Positions 8,685-17,541 of a stretch of DNA of 64,000 bases are shown piece by piece. Location: positions 186,001 to 250,000 of the forward strand of contig CBDHFR010000002.1 in the NCBI GenBank assembly GCA_965262665.1, in the 5' to 3' direction. The notes beneath the pieces were generated by a model. The model was not told where the DNA came from and did no database searches. It saw nothing but the letters and a program-made list of their open reading frames with translations. Origin of the DNA: CBDBND01 sp965262665. Its GTDB lineage: Bacteria > Pseudomonadota > Alphaproteobacteria > Rhodospirillales > Rhodospirillaceae. The number at the start of each line of letters is the position of its first letter. The stretch's first letter is position 1. The position numbers were made by a program, and so were the translations under genes.

Positions 8685-9358
8685 ATATCACACTCGATCA
8701 AGTTTCCGTCCGGTTTCAACAACGGACCGTATTGTCAAACCTGTCTCTATCTCTGACTGAAAAAAGAGTTGGTGTCATTGGCGACAACGGCTCGGGTAAA
8801 AGCACGTTTGCCAAGTTATTAAATGGGTTGCTACTACCAGACGAAGGTCGTGTGACCGTGAACGGAATCGACACAAAGGAAAACGGGAAGGTGGTGCGTC
8901 AGACGGTCGGTTTTCTTTTTCAAAATCCTGATAACCAAATTGTCATGCCCACGGTCGCCGAAGATCTCGCGCTAGGATTAAAGGCGCACAATGTGGGAGT
9001 TAACGTCGTGCAACAGCGAGTCGCACGCACATTGGAAGACTTTGGCATATCCGAATTGGCCGAGCGCTCAGCCCATCTTCTTTCCGGTGGGGAGAAACAG
9101 CTTGTTGCACTCGCTGGCGTCATGGTGACACAACCTGACATTCTCGTATGTGATGAACCCACGGCTTTGCTCGACAGGCGCAATGCCAGTCAGATTGCAG
9201 GAATCCTCAATGCCTTGTCATGCCCTTTGATCACCGTCACCCATAACGTAGAACAGCTCGAAACGTATGATCGCGTTCTCGTTTTCTGCAACGGTGAAGT
9301 CATTCGCGATGCAGAACCCAGCGATGCAATTCGATTCTATTTGGAGACTCTGGCGTGA
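8681..9358 (+). CDS. bioM: BioM, ECF-type ABC ATPase for biotin uptake
   Basis: This 225-residue ATPase energises biotin import with BioN and BioY at the inner membrane. Visible are Walker A (GDNGSGKST), Q-loop (FLFQNPDNQIV), signature LSGGEKQ, Walker B (ILVCDEPTALLD) and the switch His (TVTHNV). I start it at the GTG at 8681, which overlaps the preceding TGA (GTGA); this gives the usual family N-terminus. It overlaps bioN by four bases (GTGA), showing translational coupling. Confidence 0.92.
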   Translation: MNITLDQVSVRFQQRTVLSNLSLSLTEKRVGVIGDNGSGKSTFAKLLNGLLLPDEGRVTVNGIDTKENGKVVRQTVGFLFQNPDNQIVMPTVAEDLALGLKAHNVGVNVVQQRVARTLEDFGISELAERSAHLLSGGEKQLVALAGVMVTQPDILVCDEPTALLDRRNASQIAGILNALSCPLITVTHNVEQLETYDRVLVFCNGEVIRDAEPSDAIRFYLETLA

Positions 9359-9972
9359 TTGTCGGCCTTTACGTACCGGGCAATAGTTTTATCCACACAC
9401 AACGTCCTGGGCTGAAGCTGTTTATATTGTTTGGTTTGGGCATAGGATTGGTAACGGTACAGTCACTGACTCTTCTGGCCGCGCTCAGTTTCACCGTTGC
9501 TACCCTATATATAAGATTTGCGGCTCTTGGATTTAATCGCTTGTGGCAGTCAACGCGGCCGCTTGTTCTTTGGCTAGTACTTATCGGTGTGGCACAGATC
9601 ATTGTTGCCGATACGGAGTCGGCCATGCGCATTGTCCTCCGCTTGCTGACATTGGTCTGGGCAGCGACGCTGGTGACTCATACAGCGCGTCTCACGGAGA
9701 TGACGGAGTGTCTCGTTTTTATGTGCGGGGCTGTGCGTCCATTGGGCTTTTCCTCAAGTCGGATGGCCTTCATGATCGCGTTGACCGTGCGCCTGATTCC
9801 GGCTTTGAGCGACGTGGTGAAAGAGGTGCGGGACGCGCAACGCGCTCGAGGATTAGAGCGGTCAATCTTTGCTACCATCGTTCCCGTTCTCATCCGCATT
9901 TTCCAGCAAGCTGATGTCATGTCAGACGCCTTGATGGCGCGCGGTTATGACTGTTGGGATGATGGGCGATGA
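9355..9972 (+). CDS. bioN: BioN, ECF transporter transmembrane (EcfT) subunit
   Basis: A 205-residue membrane protein with about five spans. It carries the two EcfT coupling motifs that dock onto the ATPase: ARGLE near residue 162 and ARGYD near 198. It scaffolds BioM and BioY. The GTG start overlaps the bioM stop, and its stop overlaps the bioY start (ATGA). Confidence 0.92.
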   Translation: MIVGLYVPGNSFIHTQRPGLKLFILFGLGIGLVTVQSLTLLAALSFTVATLYIRFAALGFNRLWQSTRPLVLWLVLIGVAQIIVADTESAMRIVLRLLTLVWAATLVTHTARLTEMTECLVFMCGAVRPLGFSSSRMAFMIALTVRLIPALSDVVKEVRDAQRARGLERSIFATIVPVLIRIFQQADVMSDALMARGYDCWDDGR

Positions 9973-10502
9973 CGGCCCGTGACAGCATTCTCATCGCAAC
10001 ATTTGCCGCCTTGACGGCAGCTCTAGGTTTGTTGCCGCCCATTCCTGTGCCGGTCATTCCAGTCCCCATTACGGCGCAATCACTGGGCGTGATGTTGGCA
10101 GGGTGCCTGCTTGGGCCGCGGCGCGCGGCATTCTCCATGGGCCTGTTGCTGTTGTTAATCGCTCTTGGACTTCCCCTGCTAGCTGGGGGGCGGGGTGGCT
10201 TAGGCGTATTTGTCAGCCCGAGTGTGGGTTTCCTGATTGGTTGGCCGCTTGGCGCCTTTGCAGTGGGTGCGATCGCGGCGCAGGAAGGATCTGGTGCCGG
10301 GCGATATATCATTGCGTGTGTTCTCGGAGGGATTGGTGTTGTTTATCTGTTTGGTGCGCCTGGTATCGCACTGATTTCAAGTCTGCCACTATCGACGGCC
10401 ACAATCGCGACTGCGGCTTTCTTGCCTGGTGATCTTGTCAAAGCAGCACTGGCCGGCGTCATTGCCGCGTCGGTCAAACGGGCTTACCCAAAGGCGCTAT
10501 GA
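9969..10502 (+). CDS. bioY: BioY, biotin-specific S component
   Basis: A 177-residue membrane protein with six hydrophobic segments. It has the BioY signature of a proline-rich first loop (PPIPVPVIPVPITAQSLGVML) and the AGGRGG/SPSVGFLIGW segment that forms part of the biotin site. Physical linkage to bioM and bioN indicates the high-affinity tripartite system. The start overlaps bioN and the end overlaps the acyl-CoA ligase by four bases. Confidence 0.93.
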   Translation: MTARDSILIATFAALTAALGLLPPIPVPVIPVPITAQSLGVMLAGCLLGPRRAAFSMGLLLLLIALGLPLLAGGRGGLGVFVSPSVGFLIGWPLGAFAVGAIAAQEGSGAGRYIIACVLGGIGVVYLFGAPGIALISSLPLSTATIATAAFLPGDLVKAALAGVIAASVKRAYPKAL

Positions 10503-11986
10503 AACAGGCAGAAAAGGCAGGTCTAGTACACGACGGCCTGATGCATTGGGCGGACCGGGAACCAGACCGAATCGCTCTGTATGTAGAAAATGAGACGCTG
10601 ACATACAAAGAGCTAGCTTCGCGCAGCGGTCGTATTGCCAGCGATATTGACCGTCATTTAGCCAGGCGGGTCGGTCTTTGTCTCCCCAATGGGACGGCTT
10701 TTATCGACAGCTTTTTTGCTTCGATCATGGCTGGTTGTTGCGTCTGTGTTTTTGACCCAACTTGGCCCCTGAATATCCTAAGAAAATTGGTCAGCGAACA
10801 CGCGCCTAATATCTTCATTGGGACGTCCGATCTATTGCCAATCGTTATCGATGATCAACTTCATATTCTTGGCTACAGCGAGAACACCCTAAGAGACCTG
10901 ATTTTGGCCAACCATGAGACGGCGGCGTTAAGATCCCAACCGTCACCCGATATGCCGTTTCTTATAGGTTTCACGTCCGGGTCCAGCGGCAAACCGAAAG
11001 CCTTTATCCGATCTCATCGGACATGGATAGAAAGCTTTCACTGCAGCGCCCTTGAACTAGGAACCTGCGCGGAAGATGTGGTTGTTGCACCGGGGCCGCT
11101 TAGTCATGGTCTGTCCCTTTACGCAGTTGTCGAAGCGATTTCTGCCGGTGCTTCTGTCGCGATTCATCGCCGTTTTAAGGCTGAAACAGTCTTGAAATCT
11201 ATCCAAGATACCAAGGCCACTGTTCTGGTCGTCGTTCCGACTATGCTGGATGTGATTTCGGAGTGTGGGATCGACCTAGGTCAAACCAATACCAGTCTTA
11301 CCCGAGTAATTACCGCTGGCTCCAAACTGTCGCCACGTCTGCGCAAAGCTGTGGCCCACACCTTTCCCAACGCAGACATCATCGAATACTACGGGGCGTC
11401 AGAGTTGAGTTTTATATCCGTTGCAAAGGGTTCTGAAAATTGCCCTGAAGAATCCGTCGGACGTCCGTTTTCAAGTGTGGTTATTCGGGTGTTAGATGAT
11501 AGTGGAAAGCCCGTCGAGATAGGGCAGGTGGGGACCATTTGGATCAAGAGCGCCATGATCAGCACTGGCTATGTGGGACAGGTCGACGGCAGTGGCTTTC
11601 GCACTCATGGTTCTTGGGCCACCGTGGGTGACCTTGGCCATCTCGACAAAGAGGGTTTTTTATACCTGGACGGCAGGGAAGGTTCTGTCATCACAACGGC
11701 CGGGTACACCGTTTATCCATCAGCCATTGAGACCGTGTTGCTGAGTCACTCCGACATTTCTGATGTGGTTGTCATCGGGTTACCTGATTCGCGGTGGGGA
11801 GAAGTGATCGCGGCGGCGGTGGCGCTTAAACCCAATGCAGAAATATCCGAGACGCAACTCGTGGAATACTGCCAACAGTTCCTTGAGCCCTATGCCTGCC
11901 CGCGGCGCTGGTGCTTTGTTCAAAGTCTGGAGCGCACCCACAGCGGCAAACTCAAGCGCAGTGAGATTGAAGCGCTCTTTCAGTAA
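10499..11986 (+). CDS. Acyl-CoA ligase (ANL superfamily) in the biotin transporter operon
   Basis: This 495-residue adenylate-forming enzyme should activate a carboxylic acid with ATP and CoA. Motifs in order are the phosphate loop (FTSGSSGKPKAF, near 160), YYGASE near 300, TVGDLGHLD near 380, the hinge DGREGSVIT, and the C-terminal catalytic Lys in THSGKLKR. The ATG overlaps the bioY stop (ATGA), so it is co-translated. In Bacillus subtilis a BirA-controlled bioY-type gene is likewise followed by an acyl-CoA ligase gene (yhfT). I therefore infer a biotin-related substrate such as pimelate or a fatty acid precursor; other acids remain possible. Confidence 0.88.
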   Translation: MKQAEKAGLVHDGLMHWADREPDRIALYVENETLTYKELASRSGRIASDIDRHLARRVGLCLPNGTAFIDSFFASIMAGCCVCVFDPTWPLNILRKLVSEHAPNIFIGTSDLLPIVIDDQLHILGYSENTLRDLILANHETAALRSQPSPDMPFLIGFTSGSSGKPKAFIRSHRTWIESFHCSALELGTCAEDVVVAPGPLSHGLSLYAVVEAISAGASVAIHRRFKAETVLKSIQDTKATVLVVVPTMLDVISECGIDLGQTNTSLTRVITAGSKLSPRLRKAVAHTFPNADIIEYYGASELSFISVAKGSENCPEESVGRPFSSVVIRVLDDSGKPVEIGQVGTIWIKSAMISTGYVGQVDGSGFRTHGSWATVGDLGHLDKEGFLYLDGREGSVITTAGYTVYPSAIETVLLSHSDISDVVVIGLPDSRWGEVIAAAVALKPNAEISETQLVEYCQQFLEPYACPRRWCFVQSLERTHSGKLKRSEIEALFQ

Positions 11987-12019
11987 GTACTGATTTGGAT
12001 TGTCAAATTCGGTCGATCG

Positions 12020-12836
12020 TCAGTAAACCGACAAGGCCCATTGTCCGCTGCCTCGCTGGCAGGCGGAGGCCGAAGCAGTTTGGGTCTCACCGTCAATGGT
12101 CAAAGACTGTTCAAAGGTGCGGCAATGCATGGTTCCGAATCGGTTTTCCGATACGGCTCAGGCGGATCCCGATGCTCCCTCATAGGTCCACTCGATGATC
12201 TCACCAATTTGCGCGTTAAACGCTGCCGCCTGCGCCGCGTTCTGCAATCCCGCCTGCTTATCGCTCAAACGTACCAGGCAGTCCGCCGGTAAAAATGCCT
12301 AAGCCTGCTTGGCTTTTGGCTAAAGCGGCTTGGTGTTGTCGGAGGGCCGCCATCTGCTCATCACTCAAGCGGACCGGCTTGCTGCGCTGAGAATCTGCGG
12401 CGGTGTCATGGAATTCGGCGTATAGTACGACGACCGCGCCGGCGATGACGCCCAGGTTGGCTAGGCTCGTTGGGCGATAGGATGTCCGGTAGGAAGGATA
12501 CCGGACCTGTATGGGCGGATAATACACCTGGGAATTGATGGCATTTAGCCCGCGGTTGACCGACGTATTGACTTGTCCCAATCCACGGCTGACCGACGTA
12601 CTCATTTGTGTCAGTCCGCGTGATACCTGATTGTTGACGACGTTTAGACTCTGGTTGACCGCACCCGTTAAAGGCGCTGGGTTTATGCGGACACCCAATT
12701 GCGCCGCTGCCTCTGAAGCAAACCAAAAGACGGCCAGCCCCAGACTTGCGACACTGATTAAAACGAGCGATCGAATAACGCTGGCTGCCATCTTGCCACT
12801 CAATCCAAAAGATCTGTACATGTTACCAGACATCAC
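12020..12836 (-). pseudogene. Exported protein with a 17-kDa surface antigen-like C-terminal domain, frameshifted
   Basis: The N-terminal ~192 residues (to 12258) show a signal peptide, near-repeats of the type SRGL-Q-STSV and NRGL, a central membrane-like segment (LANLGVIAGAVVVLYAEF) and VRLSDEQ. Moving one base near a T5 run (about 12292-12296) restores a continuing frame: VRLSDKQAGLQNAAQAAAF, IGEIIEW, then CRTFEQSLTIDG and ACQRGSGQWAL. That is the pattern of Rickettsia 17-kDa antigen-type envelope proteins. The second frame also has an in-frame TGA at 12158-12160 before it ends at 12020. The gene is thus doubly broken, unless both are sequence errors. This explains the otherwise empty 12.0-12.25 kb stretch. 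Confidence 0.6.
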
Positions 12837-12902
12837 AGTATACCGCCTTCTTTGAGGCGGATCGATTGCCTGATTATCTTTTGAAAACCAATGACTTAGA
12901 AC

Positions 12903-13367
12903 TTAATCCTTGATAAATTCAGGATCAACGTTGGCTTGATACGTGGCTTTCAAATAGGGAAACGCCCCCAATGGAGATTCCACGTAATGACAGAAACGCC
13001 ATCCTTGTTCGGTGCGACGAACGATAGCGGAGACCCGGACATCGAGGCCCAACGGTGCCTCCTCCATGCCTTTAATCAATCCGTTCCAGTGCATCATAAA
13101 GTTCATGGCTGCCAATTCATCGCTCATGTACTTACATCTGAGTCCCCAGGTTCGGATCGAAAACTTAAGCAACAAGTCTTCAGCGGCACGCCAGTATGGC
13201 TCTATGGTGTCCCACCCATACATTGGGTCCGGCACTTCTTCCGCTATGTAAAATGGATTGATTTCTTCCGGGTCCCAAAGTTCCTTCAATTTTGTCGGCT
13301 GCCGGTGGTTCCACCGGTCTTTAAATGCCACCAAAAGGTCGTTGAGTTCATTTTTTAAGTCCACCAT
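12903..13367 (-). CDS. NTF2-like (SnoaL/DUF4440 type) protein
   Basis: A 154-residue protein that looks like a cone-shaped NTF2-fold domain: an N-terminal helix with FKDRWNHR, LWDPEE, then YWRAAEDLL, and C-terminal strands with WRFCHYVESPLG. The ATG at 13367 is favoured over an upstream Met because the family begins just there. It is a paralogue of the Tat-exported protein at 42998-43591: both share the W(D)...I.YVAEE/FYIAEE, HW/HY-ESPLG and NVDP features. No signal peptide is present. Function is unknown; ligand binding or small hydrolase/isomerase activity is typical of the fold. Confidence 0.65.
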   Translation of the reverse strand: MVDLKNELNDLLVAFKDRWNHRQPTKLKELWDPEEINPFYIAEEVPDPMYGWDTIEPYWRAAEDLLLKFSIRTWGLRCKYMSDELAAMNFMMHWNGLIKGMEEAPLGLDVRVSAIVRRTEQGWRFCHYVESPLGAFPYLKATYQANVDPEFIKD

Positions 13368-13534
13368 AGTAATCCTTGCGTGCAGCCGACGAGACCAAGC
13401 CAATCAAAACCCTAAACCAAAGACGTGAAAACAATATAATGCGGTATTCGGTTCAGAATATGCTTCAATATTGGGACCGGACTTCATCATCAGACAGTCC
13501 GTCGATATCCACGCACCTAGAGGGTCCATAACTC

Positions 13535-14212
13535 ATGCGTGTTCTGGTCATTGAAGATGACTTAAAAGCTGAGGGATTCATAACAAAAGGGCTGCAGGAA
13601 GCAGGCTACGTGGTGGACCATGCTCCGGATGGCCAACAAGGGATCGACCTCGCGTTGTCTGAGCCTTACGACGCCATGATCGTTGATCGTATGATTCCGG
13701 GCCCAAATGGAGTGGCTGTGGTCCAAACGGTACGGGAGCAGGACATTGATACTCCAGTGCTTTTTCTTAGCGCACTTGGTGATGTGGACGACCGGGTTGA
13801 CGGTTTGAAGGCCGGCGGAGACGATTATTTGGCCAAGCCGTTCGCCATGGCGGAGTTGCTGGCACGTCTTGAAGCCTTAACGCGTCGCGGGAAAGCGCAC
13901 AGCGAAACGACCCAACTTGCAGTTGGTGACCTGGAAATGGATATCCTCGCACGCAAGGTGACGAGACAAGGGCAACGCGTGTATCTCCATCCCCGAGAAT
14001 TCAAGCTATTGGAATATTTGATGCGTCATGCTGGCCAAGTGGTGACGCGGACAATGCTCCTTGAAAATGTTTGGGAATATCACTTTGATCCACAGACCAA
14101 TGTGATTGACGTGCACATCAGCCGTTTGAGGCAAAAGATCGATAAGCCATTTGACTCCGCGGTCCTGCAAACCGTTCGTGGCGCGGGTTACAAACTCGAA
14201 CCTTCGGACTGA
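13535..14212 (+). CDS. OmpR-family response regulator
   Basis: A 225-residue two-component regulator. The receiver domain has acidic residues 8-9 (VIEDD), phospho-acceptor Asp51 (MIVDRMIPG) and Lys101 (DDYLAKPF). The C-terminal winged helix carries LHPREFKLLEYLM and the recognition-helix region NVIDVHISRLRQKID. It is followed by its kinase three bases downstream. Regulon unknown; the layout resembles QseB/CopR-type pairs. Confidence 0.93.
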   Translation: MRVLVIEDDLKAEGFITKGLQEAGYVVDHAPDGQQGIDLALSEPYDAMIVDRMIPGPNGVAVVQTVREQDIDTPVLFLSALGDVDDRVDGLKAGGDDYLAKPFAMAELLARLEALTRRGKAHSETTQLAVGDLEMDILARKVTRQGQRVYLHPREFKLLEYLMRHAGQVVTRTMLLENVWEYHFDPQTNVIDVHISRLRQKIDKPFDSAVLQTVRGAGYKLEPSD

Positions 14213-14215
14213 CCA

Positions 14216-15637
14216 TTGAACCGCATTGGACGCCTCGTCAAAACCACATCGTTCAGATTGTCGCTTCTATACACGGTAGTCTTCGCGGGTTCCGTTGGTA
14301 TTTTGTTTGCCTTCGTTTTTATCAACACGAACATATTTGCCGAGCGGCAAATTGAAGCTGCGATTGAGGTCGAGGTCCGAGGATTTCAGGACACCTACCA
14401 GCGCACCGGCATTTCTGGACTTATTCAAGCAATTAATCGGCGGATTGATCCCAATATTCGAACCGATGGGATCTATTTGCTTACTGATCCCAACCGTACC
14501 CGAATCACAGGAAACTTAAATTCCTGGCCCAAAGATACGGTTGCCGACGATTTATGGGTCAATTTCAGAATCCTCGACATGGAGCGCGCGGAACCTGACA
14601 CCGCAGACGTGAGAGCGCTTCTATTTTTCATACCTGGCGGTTATCAATTGTTGGTTGGAAGGGATATTCGGGACGCGCACGACTTTCGCGCACAATTACT
14701 GCGATCACTCAACATTGGGCTCGGCTTGACCGTTGCGCTCGGCGTATTTGGCGGATTTCTCTTCAGCCGTTCGATAATGAGCCGGGTTGAGCGCATTACA
14801 CAAACGTGTCGCCGTATTATGTGTGGAGACCTTAGCCAACGCATAGAAAGCTCGGGCAACGAAGATGAGTTGGCGCGGTTGTCAGATTCTGTCAACGAAA
14901 TGCTGGATCAAATAGAACGCTTAATGAGAGGTCTTCGCGAGGTTTCAGACAACGTTGCTCACGATCTAAGAACACCCCTCAATCGATTGCGATCACGTCT
15001 TGAAGTAGCGGTCGGAAACGCCGTCAGTCTAGAAGAAAAAGCAGAGCTACAGGACGCCATCGAAGAAGCTGATGGATTGCTTGCGACATTCTCAACGCTA
15101 TTGCGGATTACCAGGGCGGAAGCCTCTCTCAAGCGCTCCTTTGACGTTCTTGAACTTGGGTCCATTGCTGGAGATGTAGTCGATCTTTACCGACCACTTG
15201 CAGAAGACAAAGGCATTACGTTTGACATCGATATAGACTCCGCTGCTAAGATTCGTGGTGATTCCAATCTAATTGCCCAAACCATTGCTAATCTTGCTGA
15301 CAATGCTGTCAAGTATACACCAGATGGCGGAACAATCAGTCTTGTCGTCAAATTGGAAAAGGGTAGGGCGTCAATGACGATCTCCGATACTGGGCCCAGC
15401 ATTCCTCAGGAACTTCGTGGGAAGGTTTTTGAACGCCTTTATCGTCTCGAAAGTTCTCGCACTTCGCCAGGGTCTGGTCTCGGCTTAAGTTTAGTCGCGG
15501 CTGTTGCCAAATCACACAACATCGAAGTCAAACTTTCCGACAACAACCCAGGGCTTGTCGTGACGCTGGATTTTCCAGATATTACAGAGTTTACAGAGTT
15601 TACAGAGTTTACAGAACAAAACTCTCACGCTGAATAA
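14216..15637 (+). CDS. Sensor histidine kinase, partner of the OmpR-type regulator
   Basis: A 473-residue inner-membrane kinase. It starts at TTG 14216, directly after the regulator stop. There are two membrane spans (about 15-37 and 163-185) flanking a ~125-residue periplasmic domain, then HAMP, then the dimerisation domain with His249 (VAHDLRTPLNR). The ATPase domain shows an N box (LADNAVKY), DTGPSIP and GSGLGLSL. The extreme C-terminus is a short tandem repeat (TEF repeated) that is not part of the kinase core. Confidence 0.92.
   Translation: MNRIGRLVKTTSFRLSLLYTVVFAGSVGILFAFVFINTNIFAERQIEAAIEVEVRGFQDTYQRTGISGLIQAINRRIDPNIRTDGIYLLTDPNRTRITGNLNSWPKDTVADDLWVNFRILDMERAEPDTADVRALLFFIPGGYQLLVGRDIRDAHDFRAQLLRSLNIGLGLTVALGVFGGFLFSRSIMSRVERITQTCRRIMCGDLSQRIESSGNEDELARLSDSVNEMLDQIERLMRGLREVSDNVAHDLRTPLNRLRSRLEVAVGNAVSLEEKAELQDAIEEADGLLATFSTLLRITRAEASLKRSFDVLELGSIAGDVVDLYRPLAEDKGITFDIDIDSAAKIRGDSNLIAQTIANLADNAVKYTPDGGTISLVVKLEKGRASMTISDTGPSIPQELRGKVFERLYRLESSRTSPGSGLGLSLVAAVAKSHNIEVKLSDNNPGLVVTLDFPDITEFTEFTEFTEQNSHAE
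15582..15615 (+). repeat. 9-bp tandem repeat (TTACAGAGT, 3.8 copies) at the kinase C-terminus
   Basis: Three full and one partial copy of a 9-bp unit lie inside the last codons of the histidine kinase and encode repeated Thr-Glu-Phe. Being a multiple of three, copy-number change by slippage would lengthen or shorten the tail without a frameshift. Confidence 0.9.
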
Positions 15638-15663
15638 AAGCGTTTGTCGCTAAAGGCCAATTA

Positions 15664-16275
15664 ATGCGTTTCAAGAACACCATTGTCTGGATTACTGGGG
15701 CTTCCTCAGGCATTGGAGAGGCATTGGCCTACGCGTTTGATCGGGATGGGGCTCACTTAGTGCTGTCTACGCGCAGGTCCGATGAGCTCCAGCGCGTTGC
15801 TTCCGCCTGCACTCAGGGTCCTGGTGACATCTTATGTGTTGCTTTTGACATGGTTGAGGACTCAGGCCGCCAAGAGGCCTATGCGCAAGTCAAAGCCCGC
15901 TTCGGCCATGTGGACATGCTCATCAACAACGCCGGTGTCTCGCAAAGAGCATTAGGAAAAGACACAGCACTCGCGGTAGACCGTGCTTTGTTTGAAGTTG
16001 ACTACTTCGCTGTCGTGGCACTAACCAAATTGGTGCTACCAGACATGATAGAATGCAAATCAGGGCACCTCGTCGTTACCTCCAGCGTCGCCGGTAAATT
16101 TGGCGTTCCCATGCGGACGGCTTATAGCGGTGCCAAACACGCGCTACACGGTTTCTTCGATGCGCTGCGCGTCGAAATACTACCATACAGTATTCAGGTG
16201 ACTTTGTTGGTCGTCGCCGGTGTTCAATCCAACGTGTCAGTGAATGCTCTAACCGGTGACGGCGGCCGTGTGTGA
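15664..16275 (+). pseudogene. Short-chain dehydrogenase/reductase, C-terminally truncated by IS21
   Basis: An SDR with the cofactor motif TGASSGIG near residue 10, NNAG near 90, the active-site Ser region (VVTSSVAGKFG) and catalytic YSGAK near 155. The protein runs normally to NALTGDG and then meets IS21 sequence, which supplies a TGA. About 50-70 residues of the C-terminal substrate-binding part are missing. The downstream host sequence resumes only at 17.32 kb, in a different gene, so host DNA was deleted. The surviving part might fold but is unlikely to be a normal enzyme. Confidence 0.8.
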
Positions 16276-16954
16276 GAACGGCGGTGACAAATTAGTCCAC
16301 GGGAGCGGCGGGAATGTCCCGGCCGCGGGCGGCGCAAAAGTCTGCCACCTGTAGCCTTCGATCCGTTTGGGGATGGAAGGTGGGAGGATGTACTTGGTGG
16401 ACCTTTATCTAACCGTGCGACTGGCGTGCCATGTGGAAGAGCTGAGCCAGCGAGAAGCAGCAAGACGGTTTGGGCTATCGCGCGATACAGTGAAGAAGAT
16501 GCTGCGGCACTCGGTGCCGCCGGGATACCGGCGCAGCGAGCCGCCGAAGCGGCCTAAGCTGGACCCGTTCACGGATATCATTGACCGCATTCTGGAAGCG
16601 GACCGCACGGGTTCACCGTAAGCAGCGCCACACGGCAAAGCGGATATTCGAGCGCCTTCGCGATGAGCATGGCTTCACCGGCGGCCAGACCATCGTCAAG
16701 GATTACGTCCGCGAACGGCGCCGTCGTTTGCGGGAGATGTTCGTGCCGCTGGTACATCCGCCGGGGCATGCGCCGGGGCATGCGCAGGCGGACTTCGGCG
16801 AGTCGGATGCGATCATCGCTGGCGTCAAGCTGCGAGCCCATTTCTTTGTCATGACCCTTCCCCACAGCGCTGCATGCTTCGTCGTGGCCTATCCGGCGGC
16901 GACGGTGGAAGCCTGGCTGGATGGCCACGACAAGGCCTTCGCCTTCTTCGGCGC
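16268..16954 (+). mobile_element. IS21-family fragment (left end and istA 5' part)
   Basis: This starts with TGTGTGAGAACGG at the SDR junction, followed by an untranslated lead and istA. It ends inside istA at AFAFFG, where sequence changes to IS630 subgroup A. istB and the right end are absent. Confidence 0.7.
16388..16954 (+). pseudogene. IstA transposase, frameshifted and truncated
   Basis: The first segment (from ATG 16388) has the IS21 helix-turn-helix (LSQREAARRFGLSRDTVKKML). It stops at 16621 after one extra G near 16610. In the shifted frame the protein continues: RKQRHTAKRIFERL, YVRERR, AQADFGESDA (first catalytic Asp) and the WLDGHDKAFAFFG segment, where it fuses to IS630. The rest of the DDE domain is lost. 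Confidence 0.75.
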
Positions 16955-17321
16955 CCTGGGTGATCGAGGGCGCCATGGACGGTGATGCATTCGAGCAGTA
17001 CATCAAAACGCAACGCGCCCCGACCCTTCAAAAAGGCGCTGTTGTTGTCCCCGGCAATCTGCCGGCCGACAAACGCGACGGTGCCAGGCGGGCGGTTGAA
17101 AAGCGGGGCGCATGGCTTTTGTTCCTGCCACCCTATGCGCCGGACTTCAACCCGATCGAGCTCGCATTTTCAAAGTTCAAAGCTCACATGAAGCGCTTAA
17201 AACCCCGCACCATCGATGATCTGTGGAAAGCCGCCGGTAACGTCTGCGGCCTCTTCAATCACGAGCACTGCAGGAACTTCTTGGTTGCTGACGGCTATGC
17301 GTCAGAATAAATCGGAAATGC
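16955..17321 (+). mobile_element. IS630 (subgroup A) copy 1, C-terminal fragment with right end
   Basis: This encodes the C-terminal transposase part from APWVIEGAMDGD to VADGYASE, ending in the element terminus (GGAAATGCTA next to TA). In the two long copies (28.3 and 50.4 kb) an extra 10 bp splits the reading frame at exactly this place; here the frame is uninterrupted (PWVIEG). The second catalytic Asp is Gly in VVVPGNLPADK, as in all copies. The left part is replaced by istA. Confidence 0.8.
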
Positions 17322-17322
17322 T

Positions 17323-17535
17323 ATAGAACCTCCGTTAGAAAACACGCCACTTGACCTGCCGCTAGGCCTGAAGGCTGATCGGATTTTGGAAGAAAATATG
17401 GTCATCAACGTGGATCTTCCCCACATTGAGATTGGTTGGGGTGCCATTCATCTCGAAGATACGGTCCGTGTTACCAAAACCGGCTGTGAAGCGCTCACGT
17501 CCATGCAAACAGATTTAAGGGTGATGCCTGCCTAA
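17323..17535 (+). pseudogene. M24-family metallopeptidase (Xaa-Pro aminopeptidase-like), C-terminal remnant
   Basis: Directly after the IS630 end the plus strand is open for 70 codons to a TAA at 17533. The product has the end of a creatinase-fold peptidase: RILEENMVINVD, then HLEDTVRVTKTGCE, which holds the last metal-ligand Glu of the family. Everything upstream is missing. It therefore marks the far side of the deletion that also removed the SDR C-terminus. Confidence 0.7.
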
Positions 17536-17541
17536 ATCCTT

